52,050 nucleotides of DNA from Paramuribaculum sp. (GCA_029052015.1 JAIDJW010000143.1:1-52050), one strand, 5' to 3'. Positions 16,584 to 25,699 are shown, counted from the stretch's first letter. Notes: generated from the sequence alone by a model not told the origin. Numbers and translations are program-made.

Positions 16584-18365
16584 TTATTTTGATTTGACCG
16601 CCCAAGGACGCCACACGAGCGCAAACTTGACTTTCAGCGGTCCGAAATAGCCTGCGGTTTTGGCGCGCTGATACACATGATGACCGTTCATCGGCTCGTA
16701 ATCCTTATAGCTCAAGCGCATATAACCGACACCCAGCTCGGCGTCAAACGACAGCTTGTCGCTGACCGGAAACATGAAGCCATAGCTCACGCCGGCAAAC
16801 CATGCGTGGCCTCTGTGACCGGTTCCACCGTTTTCAAGGTCATACCACGTAAAGCCGGGGAAGGCTCCGAGGTAATGCCCGCGGAAAAACGACGGAGAGC
16901 GGAACCACCAGCGCACTTCAGGCGACACTGCCGCTACCTGATAGACCTTGTTTTTACCTTTATTTTTCCACCATGCCATCTCATACTCGAGATTCACCGA
17001 CCATGAAGATGCGAATGAATATTCCACTTCAAGCGACGGGGCAAGCGCCGCGTCATAGAGAAGGTTGGTCTTGAACGCCCAGCGCTCAAAGCAGGGATTA
17101 GCCGCACCGGATTTTGCCGGCACGTTGCTTTTGACCTCATCAGGCATGGAAGGTGAGGATGGTGCGGGAATAGCAGGCGGGAACGAGGACACTGATTTAT
17201 CTTCGGGTCCGAACTGACGCTTCAAGGCTTCGGGGTCACCGACCACCACCGCTATAGTAGAGCGCATGGAAGTAAACACCTGCTCACGAAGACAGGAGTA
17301 AGAAGCACCCTTGTTGAGCCGCTTGAGTCTCGACATACGCTCCGCAGGGTCGCCGTCGATAATCTCAAGAATCCGCCTGCTGTCTCTCATGCCGGGATTT
17401 GAAGATAAAATATGCCTCACTTCACCCCATTCCACACCGGGACCACTGATTGTGACCATTTCTACATCAGCAGATGTAGCCTCGGCTATTGACTTGCGGA
17501 GAGCTTCGCTACGTGTAATACCTACATTTCGGTTTATATCGTTGAGTCCGTCCGGTGCGGAGAAGTGTGCCACATACACTGCCGTAGGCTCGCCTGCCGC
17601 TTTGCGGCGCTCGATTTCCTTTATTATCGCGTCATAGCCCGATTTATTGGACTGACGGCTCATATCCGGCTTGGTCTGACCAATGAGATATATCAGCCGC
17701 ACGGCATTGGCGGGAAGCATTACGATATCCGCCGCAGGCGACTCCGGCGCCGGATCATGACCACGCAATGCCACATCCTCGTCAGCCTTGCGCGCGGCAG
17801 CGACTTCCTCGGGTGTGCCGACAACTACCGTCACCAGCGAGCGCATGAGCGGAAAAATATATGAACGGAGATATTTGTATGTCGCCCCGCCATTCATCTG
17901 CCGGAGGCGTTTCATTCTCATATCCGGGTCGCCGTCGATAGCGGCTATTATCTCATCGCGGCTGTCGACACCCGGGGTAGAAGATACAATCCTGCGCATA
18001 AGCGCCCAGCCATCCTTGCCGTCTGTAACCTCTATGAGCGAGGGAGCCACTTCAGCCTCGGCTGCAAGCGCGCCGCGCAGCCCGGAGGCGCGCGAAATAC
18101 CCACATTCCGGTTGACAGCGTTAAGACCGTCCGGCGCGGAGTAGTATGTTATGCTTACCGCAAGTTCTTCGCCGGAAGCCTTGCGCCGTGTCAGCTCGCT
18201 GACGATGCGGCTATATGAATTGCGGTTGATATCGCGGGTCATATCCGGTTTGGTCTGCCCTATCTTATAGCTGAGACCGATTGCGTGCGGTGCAACAGCC
18301 TCCGCGATTACCGGCAGACACAGCGCTAAAGCGCATAATATGTAGTGAAGCTTTCTCATCTTCAA
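16584..18365 (-). CDS. OmpA-like / DUF3575 outer-membrane protein with duplicated periplasmic domain
   Basis: The 593-residue product has a signal peptide (about 1-23), two tandem copies of an approximately 150-residue domain (about 34-184 and 226-379), a Pro/Ser linker (about 390-425) and a C-terminal DUF3575 barrel (about 427-590, WAFKTNLLYDAALAPSLEVE). The copies share IGQTKPDM, SAPDGLN, NRNVGI and IDGDP motifs and match across their length. DUF3575 proteins head many Bacteroidales fimbrillin loci and often pair one OmpA-like periplasmic domain with the barrel; here the periplasmic part is doubled. It is the first gene of the fimbrial operon, 12 bases before DUF5119. A role in pilus export or outer-membrane anchoring is inference. 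Confidence 0.82.
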   Translation of the reverse strand: MKMRKLHYILCALALCLPVIAEAVAPHAIGLSYKIGQTKPDMTRDINRNSYSRIVSELTRRKASGEELAVSITYYSAPDGLNAVNRNVGISRASGLRGALAAEAEVAPSLIEVTDGKDGWALMRRIVSSTPGVDSRDEIIAAIDGDPDMRMKRLRQMNGGATYKYLRSYIFPLMRSLVTVVVGTPEEVAAARKADEDVALRGHDPAPESPAADIVMLPANAVRLIYLIGQTKPDMSRQSNKSGYDAIIKEIERRKAAGEPTAVYVAHFSAPDGLNDINRNVGITRSEALRKSIAEATSADVEMVTISGPGVEWGEVRHILSSNPGMRDSRRILEIIDGDPAERMSRLKRLNKGASYSCLREQVFTSMRSTIAVVVGDPEALKRQFGPEDKSVSSFPPAIPAPSSPSMPDEVKSNVPAKSGAANPCFERWAFKTNLLYDAALAPSLEVEYSFASSWSVNLEYEMAWWKNKGKNKVYQVAAVSPEVRWWFRSPSFFRGHYLGAFPGFTWYDLENGGTGHRGHAWFAGVSYGFMFPVSDKLSFDAELGVGYMRLSYKDYEPMNGHHVYQRAKTAGYFGPLKVKFALVWRPWAVKSK

Positions 18366-18428
18366 TCTGATAGATTGGCGTGTGTTTTCTCCGTATCGAC
18401 CGATTGGTTAGCGTAAAAAAACAGGCAA

Positions 18429-18436
18429 CAAATATA
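18429..18436 (-). promoter_or_regulatory. -7 element upstream of the fimbrial operon
   Basis: The minus strand reads TATATTTG, a full match to the Bacteroidetes -7 consensus TAnnTTTG, about 64 bases before the DUF3575 start. No TTTG is seen 19-21 bases upstream, so the -33 half is missing and the promoter could be weak or activator-dependent. Confidence 0.5.
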
Positions 18437-18510
18437 CCACTTTTTTCATAATTATGAGCGATTGTTAACCAAACAACTACAAAAAAACATCAATCTCTCA
18501 GCCCGCTATG

Positions 18511-18560
18511 ACAAAAAAAGCGCTCCGCAATGCAGATCCTTGAATCTGCATTGCGGAGCG
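18511..18560 (-). terminator. intrinsic terminator of the phosphoglucomutase gene
   Basis: A perfect 17 bp inverted repeat (18521-18537 with 18544-18560, six-base loop CCTTGA) is followed on the minus strand by a T7 run (18512-18519 region). It lies about 55 bases past the enzyme's stop codon and separates it from the fimbrial operon promoter. Confidence 0.9.
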
Positions 18561-18614
18561 AATATAGCTATAGGTTATGTCAGCGCTGCGGCAACCGAGC
18601 TGCTGACAGACACA

Positions 18615-20369
18615 TCAGTCTATGCCGAGGTCTTTCTTGATAACCTCGATTTTGGCATCGGCGGCTGCGGTTGCAGATTCATAATCTGCCGCCTCAGTCA
18701 TCTTGCCGCGCACCTCGACATAGAACTTGATTTTGGGCTCTGTGCCTGAGGGACGCACGGATATCTTGGTGCCGTCCTCGGTGAAATACTGTATCACATT
18801 CGAGGTTACAGGCATATCCATCTTGACTGTATTGCCCGAAACCGCATCGGTAGCGGAGAGTGTCTCGTAGTCCTTGATTGTGATAACCGGGCTGCCACCG
18901 ATAGATTTGGGAGGATTTGCACGGAAATTCTTCATTATTTCCTGAATCTCCTCTGCGCCTTTTTTGCCCTGACGCACCAGCGAGATACCGGCTTCGCGTG
19001 AGAAACCGTACTTGATATATATATCCTGAAGCATCTGCATGAAGTTCATGCCGCGCTCCTTTGCCCAGGCTGCGGCCTCGGCGAGAAGCGAAACTGCGGA
19101 GACAGCGTCTTTGTCGCGCGCGAAATCTTCGGCAAGAAATCCGTAGCTTTCCTCGCCGCCGCCGAGATAGCGGGCGGTGTTTTCGTGGTCGCGTATCACT
19201 GCGGCAATCCATTTGAAGCCGGTGTAGCAGTCAAACATCCGGATATTGTTTTTGTCCGCGATGCTCTTGATTGTTTCGGTGGTTACGATTGTCTTGACAA
19301 TGTATTCATTACCGGTGAGCTTGCCGAGCTCGGCATTACGGGTCATGATGTAGTTGAGAAGAATCATCACAATCTGGTTGCCGTTTAGCAGCACATATTC
19401 GCCGGCAGCGTTGCGGGTTACTGCGCCGACACGGTCGGCATCGGGGTCAGAAGCCATCACAAGGTCGGCGCCTACCTCTTTGGCCTTGGCGATAGCCATT
19501 GCCATTGCGGAGGGCACTTCGGGATTAGGCGAGGCAACTGTGGGGAAGTTGCCGTCGGTGATATCCTGCTCCGGCACATGGATGATATTTGTAAAGCCGT
19601 AATTGGCAAGAGACTCCGGTATGAGATTCACTCCGGTACCATGAATCGGGGTGTAGACAATCTTCATGTCGTGGTTTGCCTTGACAGCGTCAGGGCTGAG
19701 CTGGAGACCCTTGATTGCGGCGAGGAATGCATCGTCGACTTCCTTGCCGATGATTGTTATGTTGGACTTGTCGCCCTTGAATTTGATTTCGTCAACTCCT
19801 TTGATTCGGCCTACATGGTCAATGATATTGGTGTCGTGCGGAGCGATAATCTGAGCGCCGTCTTCCCAATAAGCCTTGTAGCCGTTATATTCCTTGGGGT
19901 TGTGGCTTGCAGTGATATTAACACCGCTCTGACAGCCGAGGTGACGGATAGCGAACGAGAGCTCCGGAGTGGGACGGAAGCTGTCGAAGAGGTACACCTT
20001 GATGCCGTTTGCTGAGAATATGTCGGCAACAATCTCGGCAAAAAGCCGGCTGTTGTTGCGCACGTCATGACCTACGGCTACCGAAATCTGCGGCAGATCT
20101 GCAAATGCCTCCTTGAGATAATTTGCGAGACCCTGTGTGGCAGCGCCTACAGTATAGATATTCATGCGGTTAGAGCCCACGCCCATAATGCCGCGCAGAC
20201 CGCCGGTGCCGAATTCAAGGTCCTTATAGAATGCTTCGATTAATTCTGTGTTGTCTTCCGCCTCAAGCATACGCTTCACTTCCGCGCGGGTGTTGTCGTC
20301 ATAGCCTTCAGAGAGCCATACCTGAGCTTTGGCTTTCACTGCGTCAAGCAGTTCCTTGTTATTTTCCAT
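18615..20369 (-). CDS. phosphoglucomutase / phosphomannomutase family enzyme
   Basis: The 584-residue product is a full-length alpha-D-phosphohexomutase of the long PgcA type. It shows the catalytic serine loop (GVNITASHNPKEYNG, about 145-160), the metal-binding DPDADR loop, the sugar-binding GGEESYG loop, and the phosphate-binding RPSGTEPKIKFYVE near the C-terminus. It should interconvert glucose-1-phosphate or mannose-1-phosphate with the 6-phosphate forms in the cytoplasm, via a phosphoserine and a bisphosphate intermediate, feeding glycan and nucleotide-sugar synthesis. Substrate preference cannot be read from sequence. It is a single-gene unit with its own promoter and terminator. Confidence 0.95.
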   Translation of the reverse strand: MENNKELLDAVKAKAQVWLSEGYDDNTRAEVKRMLEAEDNTELIEAFYKDLEFGTGGLRGIMGVGSNRMNIYTVGAATQGLANYLKEAFADLPQISVAVGHDVRNNSRLFAEIVADIFSANGIKVYLFDSFRPTPELSFAIRHLGCQSGVNITASHNPKEYNGYKAYWEDGAQIIAPHDTNIIDHVGRIKGVDEIKFKGDKSNITIIGKEVDDAFLAAIKGLQLSPDAVKANHDMKIVYTPIHGTGVNLIPESLANYGFTNIIHVPEQDITDGNFPTVASPNPEVPSAMAMAIAKAKEVGADLVMASDPDADRVGAVTRNAAGEYVLLNGNQIVMILLNYIMTRNAELGKLTGNEYIVKTIVTTETIKSIADKNNIRMFDCYTGFKWIAAVIRDHENTARYLGGGEESYGFLAEDFARDKDAVSAVSLLAEAAAWAKERGMNFMQMLQDIYIKYGFSREAGISLVRQGKKGAEEIQEIMKNFRANPPKSIGGSPVITIKDYETLSATDAVSGNTVKMDMPVTSNVIQYFTEDGTKISVRPSGTEPKIKFYVEVRGKMTEAADYESATAAADAKIEVIKKDLGID

Positions 20370-20413
20370 ATAGGGTTAAAGTTTTAAGATGATGTCAGAT
20401 TTGTGGTATGTCA

Positions 20414-20444
20414 CAAATTTACAGCAATTTCATGAAACGGCAAG
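20414..20444 (-). promoter_or_regulatory. Bacteroidetes-type promoter of the phosphohexomutase gene
   Basis: On the minus strand CTTG (20441-20444) is followed after 19 bases by TAAATTTG (20414-20421). The start of transcription would be near 20408, leaving a leader of about 40 bases before the ATG at 20369. Confidence 0.6.
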
Positions 20445-20460
20445 CATTGCCACCCCTAAA

Positions 20461-20504
20461 AAACAAAAAAAAGAATCTCCGGCTCGGAGATGAGCCGGAG
20501 ATTC
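20461..20504 (-). terminator. intrinsic terminator of the OmpA-family gene
   Basis: A 13 bp stem (20473-20485 with 20492-20504, loop GGAGAT) is followed on the minus strand by a T-rich tract (TTTTTTTTGTTTTTT). It lies about 40 bases after the porin stop codon and just upstream of the phosphohexomutase promoter. Confidence 0.9.
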
Positions 20505-20543
20505 CGAAGTTGTCACTTATATAATTCTTACGAGATTTCTCTC

Positions 20544-21740
20544 TTAGGGCTGGGTGAAGATTACGATGCGGTTCCAGTCATTTGTGTCGTAAGGCTGAAC
20601 ATCGCTGCCGTTAGCCTGGATGGTGAGTCTTGATGAGTCGATACCGTAGTTTACAAGGGCGTCAACTACTGACTGGCCGCGGCGCTGTGAGAGCTCCATG
20701 TTGTATGCTGCAGAACCGGTGTCTTCGTCAGCATAGCCCTGCACGATTACGTTTGCATTGGGGTTAGCCTTCATCCATTCAGCCACATTGTAGACATTGA
20801 CCATTTCCTCGTCAGAGATTGCCGCGCTGTTGATTTTGAATCGTACGGTTGCGAGCATGGGAGTCTGAACAACCACTTCCTGGGCAACTACTTCGGGGCA
20901 CGGGAGCTGAGCTTCTGCGGCAGCAAGAGCGGCAGCCGTTGTGGCGAGTTCGCCGCGAAGGTCATTGACCTGATTGTTGAGAGAGTTGATGTATCCGAGG
21001 TATTCGCAGGGATTGTATGATTTGAATTCACGTCCGCCGATATTGAAGAGGAAGCCGCCGTATGCGCTAACATTAGCCTCGATGGGGTCGCCGGAAGCGA
21101 CATTGTTGAAGTTATCGCCGTAGAAGTTCACACGACCTTCCGCAAAGAAATCAACATACTTGCAGAGACGGAAGCGGAGCTGAATACCTGCTGACACGGG
21201 AAGAGCCCATTCTTTAGTCTTGCGGTGACCGTCGCCGTCAGGAATGCTTGCGGTGGCGGGATCAAAGCCCCAGGTATATGTGCCGCCCACACCGACAAAC
21301 GGAATGATACTGAACACGCGGTCGGATTTCACACCACCGATAGAGTTGAACATATCCCACATAAGGTCGGCGTTCGCGTTAGCCATATTGATGTGGTCTT
21401 TAGTCACCCAGTCAAGGTGGAGCTTGCCGTAGTATCCGGTGATACGGAATCCCAGATAGGGGCTGAACCAGCGACCGAAGCCGACATTGTACATCGCTGT
21501 GATGTGGCGTTTGCTGTCACCCTTGTTCAGGTAGTGGTCAACGTATGGCACCTGCATTCCGGCGCCCAACTGGATAAACCAGTTATCTTTCCATGATGAA
21601 CTGTAAACGGGTTTGCAGTTGACTGGAACTTCGGTGACAACCGTTTCCTCCACAACTACAGCTTCCTGAGCCTCTGCATAGTTGGCTGAGAGCAGCATTC
21701 CGCCGCATCCCACAATCGCTAAAAGAAGGTTCTTTTTCAT
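20544..21740 (-). CDS. OmpA-family major outer-membrane porin
   Basis: The 398-residue product has a signal peptide (about 1-24, ending NYAEAQ), an N-terminal beta barrel (about 45-235, WKDNWFIQLGAGMQVPYVDH through AYGGFLFNIGGREF), a helical linker with SLNNQVNDLRGELATTAAAL and a CPEV motif, and a C-terminal OmpA/MotB peptidoglycan-binding domain (about 295-395) with VQGYADEDTG, NMELSQRRGQSV and a terminal NRIVIF strand. Such proteins are among the most abundant in Bacteroidales and tether outer membrane to cell wall. The terminator after it and long structured leader before it fit a strongly expressed single-gene unit. Confidence 0.93.
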   Translation of the reverse strand: MKKNLLLAIVGCGGMLLSANYAEAQEAVVVEETVVTEVPVNCKPVYSSSWKDNWFIQLGAGMQVPYVDHYLNKGDSKRHITAMYNVGFGRWFSPYLGFRITGYYGKLHLDWVTKDHINMANANADLMWDMFNSIGGVKSDRVFSIIPFVGVGGTYTWGFDPATASIPDGDGHRKTKEWALPVSAGIQLRFRLCKYVDFFAEGRVNFYGDNFNNVASGDPIEANVSAYGGFLFNIGGREFKSYNPCEYLGYINSLNNQVNDLRGELATTAAALAAAEAQLPCPEVVAQEVVVQTPMLATVRFKINSAAISDEEMVNVYNVAEWMKANPNANVIVQGYADEDTGSAAYNMELSQRRGQSVVDALVNYGIDSSRLTIQANGSDVQPYDTNDWNRIVIFTQP

Positions 21741-21793
21741 TTCTCTCGTAAATTTTAATGAAACTTATTGTTAATGTTTTCTTTTTTGTCGTG

Positions 21794-21826
21794 CCACGGG
21801 GGATAACCTTGATAACCGTGCCGTGG
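21794..21826 (-). promoter_or_regulatory. hairpin in the porin 5' leader
   Basis: In the region between the divergent porin and dxr genes, CCACGG (21794-21799) pairs with CCGTGG (21821-21826); a second CCGTG at 21816-21820 could pair with the same arm, so two alternative stems are possible. GGTTATC occurs twice in the loop on the minus strand. It would lie in the porin mRNA leader and may affect stability or translation; no regulatory proof exists in sequence. Confidence 0.4.
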
Positions 21827-21931
21827 GCGGCATTTTGATTTTATAACATTATCTCATTTTTTTTGTTCGGCAGTGTTCTGCACTTTTTTTCGTTTTTGCC
21901 GTTTTTTTCAGACTGATTGGAGTTTTCTCAC

Positions 21932-21939
21932 TACCTTTG
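21932..21939 (+). promoter_or_regulatory. -7 element upstream of dxr
   Basis: TACCTTTG matches the Bacteroidetes -7 consensus. It lies 31 bases before the dxr ATG at 21971. No clear -33 TTTG is present at 19-21 bases. Confidence 0.5.
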
Positions 21940-21970
21940 CACCTTAATAATAGAAGACAACCAGCAAGTG

Positions 21971-23137
21971 ATGCAAAAAAAACATATAGCCGTTATAGGC
22001 AGCACCGGATCGATAGGCACCCAGACCCTTGATATTGTTGCCCAGCGACCCGAAAAATTCGCTATCAGCGTGCTCGCCGCAGGAAGCAATGTCGAGCTCC
22101 TAATCAAGCAATCGCTCACGCATCGCCCCGCTCTCGCCATCATTGCCGACGAATCGAAATACAAAATCCTCAAAGAGGCTCTCGAACCGGCAGGCATAGC
22201 CACCGCTGCCGGAGCCGGAGCGCTCGCTGACGCGATGGAACGGGAGGATTTTTCGACCGTTGTAACTGCAACCGTCGGCTACAGCGGTCTTGAGCCCACC
22301 ATACGCGCCATACGCGCCGGCAAGGACATCGCTCTCGCCAACAAGGAGACCCTTGTGGTTGCAGGCGAGCTGATTACACGCCTGCTCAGCACCTCCCCCT
22401 CCTCCATTCTCCCTGTCGATTCGGAGCATTCAGCCATCTACCAGTGTCTGGTAGGCGAGGACCCCGCTACAGTCGACCGCCTCATCATCACTGCCTCCGG
22501 CGGTCCTTTCCGCACTCATTCCGCCGAGCGGCTTGCCAGAGTGACAGTTGCCGACGCACTAAAGCATCCCAACTGGAATATGGGCAACAAAATCACCATC
22601 GACTCGGCAACGATGCTCAACAAAGCCTTTGAAATCATCGAGGCCCGATGGCTCTTCGGCATCCCTGCCCAAAGAATCGAGGCTGTTGTGCATCCGCAGA
22701 GCATAATCCACTCTATGGTACAATTCTGTGACGGAGCGGTAAAGGCACAGCTCGGACTCCCAGACATGCATCTGCCCATCCGCTATGCTCTCGGCGACGG
22801 AATGCGCATTGACGCACCCGAACGCCGGCTCACCATTGCCGACTATTCGTCGCTGACGTTTGAAAAACCGGACACCGAGCGCTTCCCCTGCCTCGGACTG
22901 GCATACCGCGCGCTTGACGAAGGCGGCACCACAGCCTGCACCGTCAATGCCGCAAACGAAATAGCTGTTGCGGCATTTCTCCGGGGAGAAATCAGCTTTC
23001 TGGACATTTACCGCGTAATCGAAGCCACTCTCGGCACCACCGGCTTTATTGCCAAACCCGGCTACGAGGATTATGTGGCCGTCAATACCGAAGCGCGCTC
23101 AAAAGCGCAAGAAACCATCAAAAAAATCATTATCTGA
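21971..23137 (+). CDS. dxr: 1-deoxy-D-xylulose-5-phosphate reductoisomerase
   Basis: I place the start at MQKKHIAVIGSTGSIG (21971) because the nucleotide-binding strand begins there; an ATG at 21917 would precede the promoter element. The 388-residue protein has the NADPH loop GSTGSIG, the metal-site block ILPVDSEHSAIYQCL, the substrate lid NMGNKITIDSATMLNK and VHPQSIIHSMVQF. It converts DXP to MEP, the committed step of the methylerythritol phosphate isoprenoid pathway, in the cytoplasm. It is followed after two bases by rseP, a neighbourhood conserved in many bacteria, and heads a probable four-gene operon. Confidence 0.97.
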   Translation: MQKKHIAVIGSTGSIGTQTLDIVAQRPEKFAISVLAAGSNVELLIKQSLTHRPALAIIADESKYKILKEALEPAGIATAAGAGALADAMEREDFSTVVTATVGYSGLEPTIRAIRAGKDIALANKETLVVAGELITRLLSTSPSSILPVDSEHSAIYQCLVGEDPATVDRLIITASGGPFRTHSAERLARVTVADALKHPNWNMGNKITIDSATMLNKAFEIIEARWLFGIPAQRIEAVVHPQSIIHSMVQFCDGAVKAQLGLPDMHLPIRYALGDGMRIDAPERRLTIADYSSLTFEKPDTERFPCLGLAYRALDEGGTTACTVNAANEIAVAAFLRGEISFLDIYRVIEATLGTTGFIAKPGYEDYVAVNTEARSKAQETIKKIII

Positions 23138-23139
23138 CA

Positions 23140-24507
23140 ATGGAGACATTTCTCATAAAAGCCGCACAGCTCATTGTAGCCTTGGGCATGCTCGTGATTA
23201 TTCATGAATTCGGCCACTACATTATAGCGCGCGCGTTCGGCATCAAAGTCGAGAAGTTTTACCTGTTTTTCAACCCCTGGTTTTCGCTTGTCAAATGGAA
23301 ACCGAAGAAAAAAACGGTGAAATATGACAAACACGGCAATGAAAAAGCCTCGTGGCGTGACACCGAATACGGCATCGGCTGGGTGCCGCTCGGAGGCTAT
23401 GTCAAAATCGCCGGCATGATTGACGAGAGTATGGACAAGGAGCAGATGGCACTGCCCGCGCAGCCGTGGGAGTTCCGCTCCAAGCCTGCATATCAGCGCC
23501 TGCTCGTGATGCTCGGAGGCGTGATTTTCAACTTCATACTCGCCATAATCATCTACGCCGGCATCGCATGGCACTGGGGCAACAAATACATTCCACTCGA
23601 CACCGCTTACGAGGGCATGGATTTTGTGCCCGCGGCACAAGCAATCGGATTTCGCAACGGCGACATACCTCTAAGCGCCGACGGCGAGAAGATTGACGCC
23701 TCAAAAAGCGACTTCATGTACCGCATGGCATCGGCAAAGGAAGTAACAGTGCTCCGCAACCACACCGACACCGTAAGCATAGCCATTCCCTCCGACTTTG
23801 TGCTCAAGCTCAACGACAGCGAAGGGTTTATGGCACTGCGCATACCTGTGTTCATCGCGCGCCTGCAGCCCGGCGAGGCGGCACAGAAGGCAGGACTCGC
23901 CGAGAATGACAGGATTATTGCTGTCGGCAACACCCCCACTCCATCATACCGCGAGCTCACCGAGGCCCTTCTTGACCATGCCGGAAAGGAGTGCGACATC
24001 ACTGTGGAGAGAGACGGCCGGAGAGAGGTATTCCGCGCAACTCCGTCCGAAGGGGGCAAGCTCGGATTCCAGCTCAAGAGCCCCGAAGAGGTATACCCCA
24101 CAATAAGTGTGAAATACGGCATATTCGAATCAATACCGCAAGGATGGACTATCGGCACCACCACCCTCGCCAACTACGTGAGCTCGATGAAATATGTTTT
24201 CACCTCGGAGGGCGCGCAGAGCCTTGGCGGCTTCGGAGCAATAGGCAACCTCTTCCCCGAGAAGTGGAACTGGTATAGCTTCTGGCAGATAGCAGCATTT
24301 CTGTCTGTAGCGCTCGCCTTCATGAACATCATTCCCATTCCGGCGCTTGACGGCGGCCATGTGATGTTCCTGCTCTATGAGGTGATAAGCCGGCGCAAAC
24401 CGAGCGAAAAGGTGATGGAATACGCCCAGTATGCAGGCATGGCATTCCTGCTTCTGCTGCTTGTGTATGCCAACGGCAACGATCTTTTCAGGGCATTCAT
24501 AAAATGA
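23140..24507 (+). CDS. rseP: RseP-type site-2 intramembrane zinc protease
   Basis: The 455-residue protein has the HEFGH zinc motif in its first membrane helix (His22-Glu23...His26), a further membrane helix near RLLVMLGGVIFNFILAI, a periplasmic PDZ domain (about 200-300; RLQPGEAAQKAGLAENDRII), and a late helix with NIIPIPALDGGHV supplying the third zinc ligand. RseP cleaves anti-sigma factors and leftover signal peptides within the inner membrane. The region after the first helix has an insert (WKPKKKTVKYDKHGNEKASW) common in Bacteroidetes homologues. An anti-sigma protein with one membrane helix lies elsewhere in this window (48819-49445), but nothing shows it to be a substrate. Confidence 0.95.
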   Translation: METFLIKAAQLIVALGMLVIIHEFGHYIIARAFGIKVEKFYLFFNPWFSLVKWKPKKKTVKYDKHGNEKASWRDTEYGIGWVPLGGYVKIAGMIDESMDKEQMALPAQPWEFRSKPAYQRLLVMLGGVIFNFILAIIIYAGIAWHWGNKYIPLDTAYEGMDFVPAAQAIGFRNGDIPLSADGEKIDASKSDFMYRMASAKEVTVLRNHTDTVSIAIPSDFVLKLNDSEGFMALRIPVFIARLQPGEAAQKAGLAENDRIIAVGNTPTPSYRELTEALLDHAGKECDITVERDGRREVFRATPSEGGKLGFQLKSPEEVYPTISVKYGIFESIPQGWTIGTTTLANYVSSMKYVFTSEGAQSLGGFGAIGNLFPEKWNWYSFWQIAAFLSVALAFMNIIPIPALDGGHVMFLLYEVISRRKPSEKVMEYAQYAGMAFLLLLLVYANGNDLFRAFIK

Positions 24508-25697
24508 ACAATATGAATTATAAGACTATAAGACTGCGCCGCGGCAAGGAAGAGTCGCTGAAGCGCTTCCATCCCTGGGTGTTTTCCGGAGCCATAGAAA
24601 CTATGGAGGACGGCATTGAGGAAGGCGACATAGTAAGAGTTGTATCCTCAACAGGCGAGCCCCTCGGCACCGGGCATTTTCAGATAGGGAGCATAGCGGT
24701 GAGAATGCTTGACGGCAGCGACACCGCCATTGACGAGGATTTTTACCGCTTGCGCCTGGAAAAAGCCTGGAAGTTACGCGAATCGCTTGGTCTTACAGCC
24801 GACCCCGAGGCTGCGTTCAGGCTCGTACACGGCGAAGGAGATTTTCTGCCCGGACTGATTGTTGACATCTACGGCTCCACAGCCGTTATGCAGGCACACA
24901 GCCCCGGCATGCATTTTGCCCGCAACACCATCGCTTCCGCTCTTACCACCCTTGACGGCGGCAGAGTACGCAACGTGTACTACAAATCAGAGACCACACT
25001 CCCTTACAAAGCGAGTCTTGACCCGCAGAACCAGTATATAATCGGAGGTTTTGAAACCGATATAGCCATTGAAAACGGCCTGAAGTTCCGGGTCGACTGG
25101 CTCAAAGGGCAAAAAACCGGGTTCTTTGTTGACCAGCGCGACAACCGCTCCCTGCTCGAGCGCTACAGCCGCGGCAAAAAGGTGCTCAATATGTTCTGCT
25201 ACACCGGCGGATTTTCAGTATATGCGATGCGCGGAGAGGCCGAGAGAGTTGTTTCAGTGGACAGTTCTGAAAAAGCTATCAGCCTCACCGAAGCAAACAT
25301 AGCGCTCAATTTTCCGGAAGACAAGCGTCACACCGCAGTGGCAGAAGATGCATTCAAATACCTCTCTGCCATGCAGCCTGGCGAATTTGACCTCATTGTC
25401 CTTGACCCGCCGGCATTCGCCAAGCACCGCGGAGCCATCAAAAACGCGCTCCGCGGCTATCAGCGCCTCAATGCCAAAGCCATTGAAAAAATAGCTCCCG
25501 GCGGGGTACTCTTCACTTTCTCATGCTCTCAGGCCATAAGCCGGGAGCAGTTCAGGCTCGCGGTATTCTCAGCAAGCGCACAGACCGGGCGCAAGGTGCG
25601 CATACTTCACCAGCTCACCCAGCCCGCCGACCATCCCGTAAACATCTATCATCCCGAAGGCGAATATCTCAAGGGACTCATATTATATATAGAATAA
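24504..25697 (+). CDS. rlmI: RlmI-type 23S rRNA (cytosine) methyltransferase
   Basis: The 397-residue protein has an N-terminal PUA domain (about 1-85; FHPWVFSGAIETMEDGIEEG), an EEHEE-type linker domain and a C-terminal Rossmann methyltransferase with VLNMFCYTGGFSVYAMRG, the VDSSEKAISLTEANI strand, DLIVLDPPAFAK and the FTFSCSQAIS motif. Its architecture matches E. coli RlmI, which makes m5C1962 in 23S rRNA with S-adenosylmethionine. The start overlaps the rseP stop in an ATGA; a Met three codons later is an alternative start. The precise target nucleotide is inferred from family membership. Confidence 0.88.
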   Translation: MNNMNYKTIRLRRGKEESLKRFHPWVFSGAIETMEDGIEEGDIVRVVSSTGEPLGTGHFQIGSIAVRMLDGSDTAIDEDFYRLRLEKAWKLRESLGLTADPEAAFRLVHGEGDFLPGLIVDIYGSTAVMQAHSPGMHFARNTIASALTTLDGGRVRNVYYKSETTLPYKASLDPQNQYIIGGFETDIAIENGLKFRVDWLKGQKTGFFVDQRDNRSLLERYSRGKKVLNMFCYTGGFSVYAMRGEAERVVSVDSSEKAISLTEANIALNFPEDKRHTAVAEDAFKYLSAMQPGEFDLIVLDPPAFAKHRGAIKNALRGYQRLNAKAIEKIAPGGVLFTFSCSQAISREQFRLAVFSASAQTGRKVRILHQLTQPADHPVNIYHPEGEYLKGLILYIE

Positions 25698-25699
25698 CA

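Noticed and set aside
21917-21970. upstream start of dxr
   Set aside because: It precedes the -7 element and adds 18 residues unlike the family.
25523-25699. upstream start of the DPP III gene
   Set aside because: It lies inside the rlmI gene and lacks a signal sequence; the ATG at 25700 begins one.
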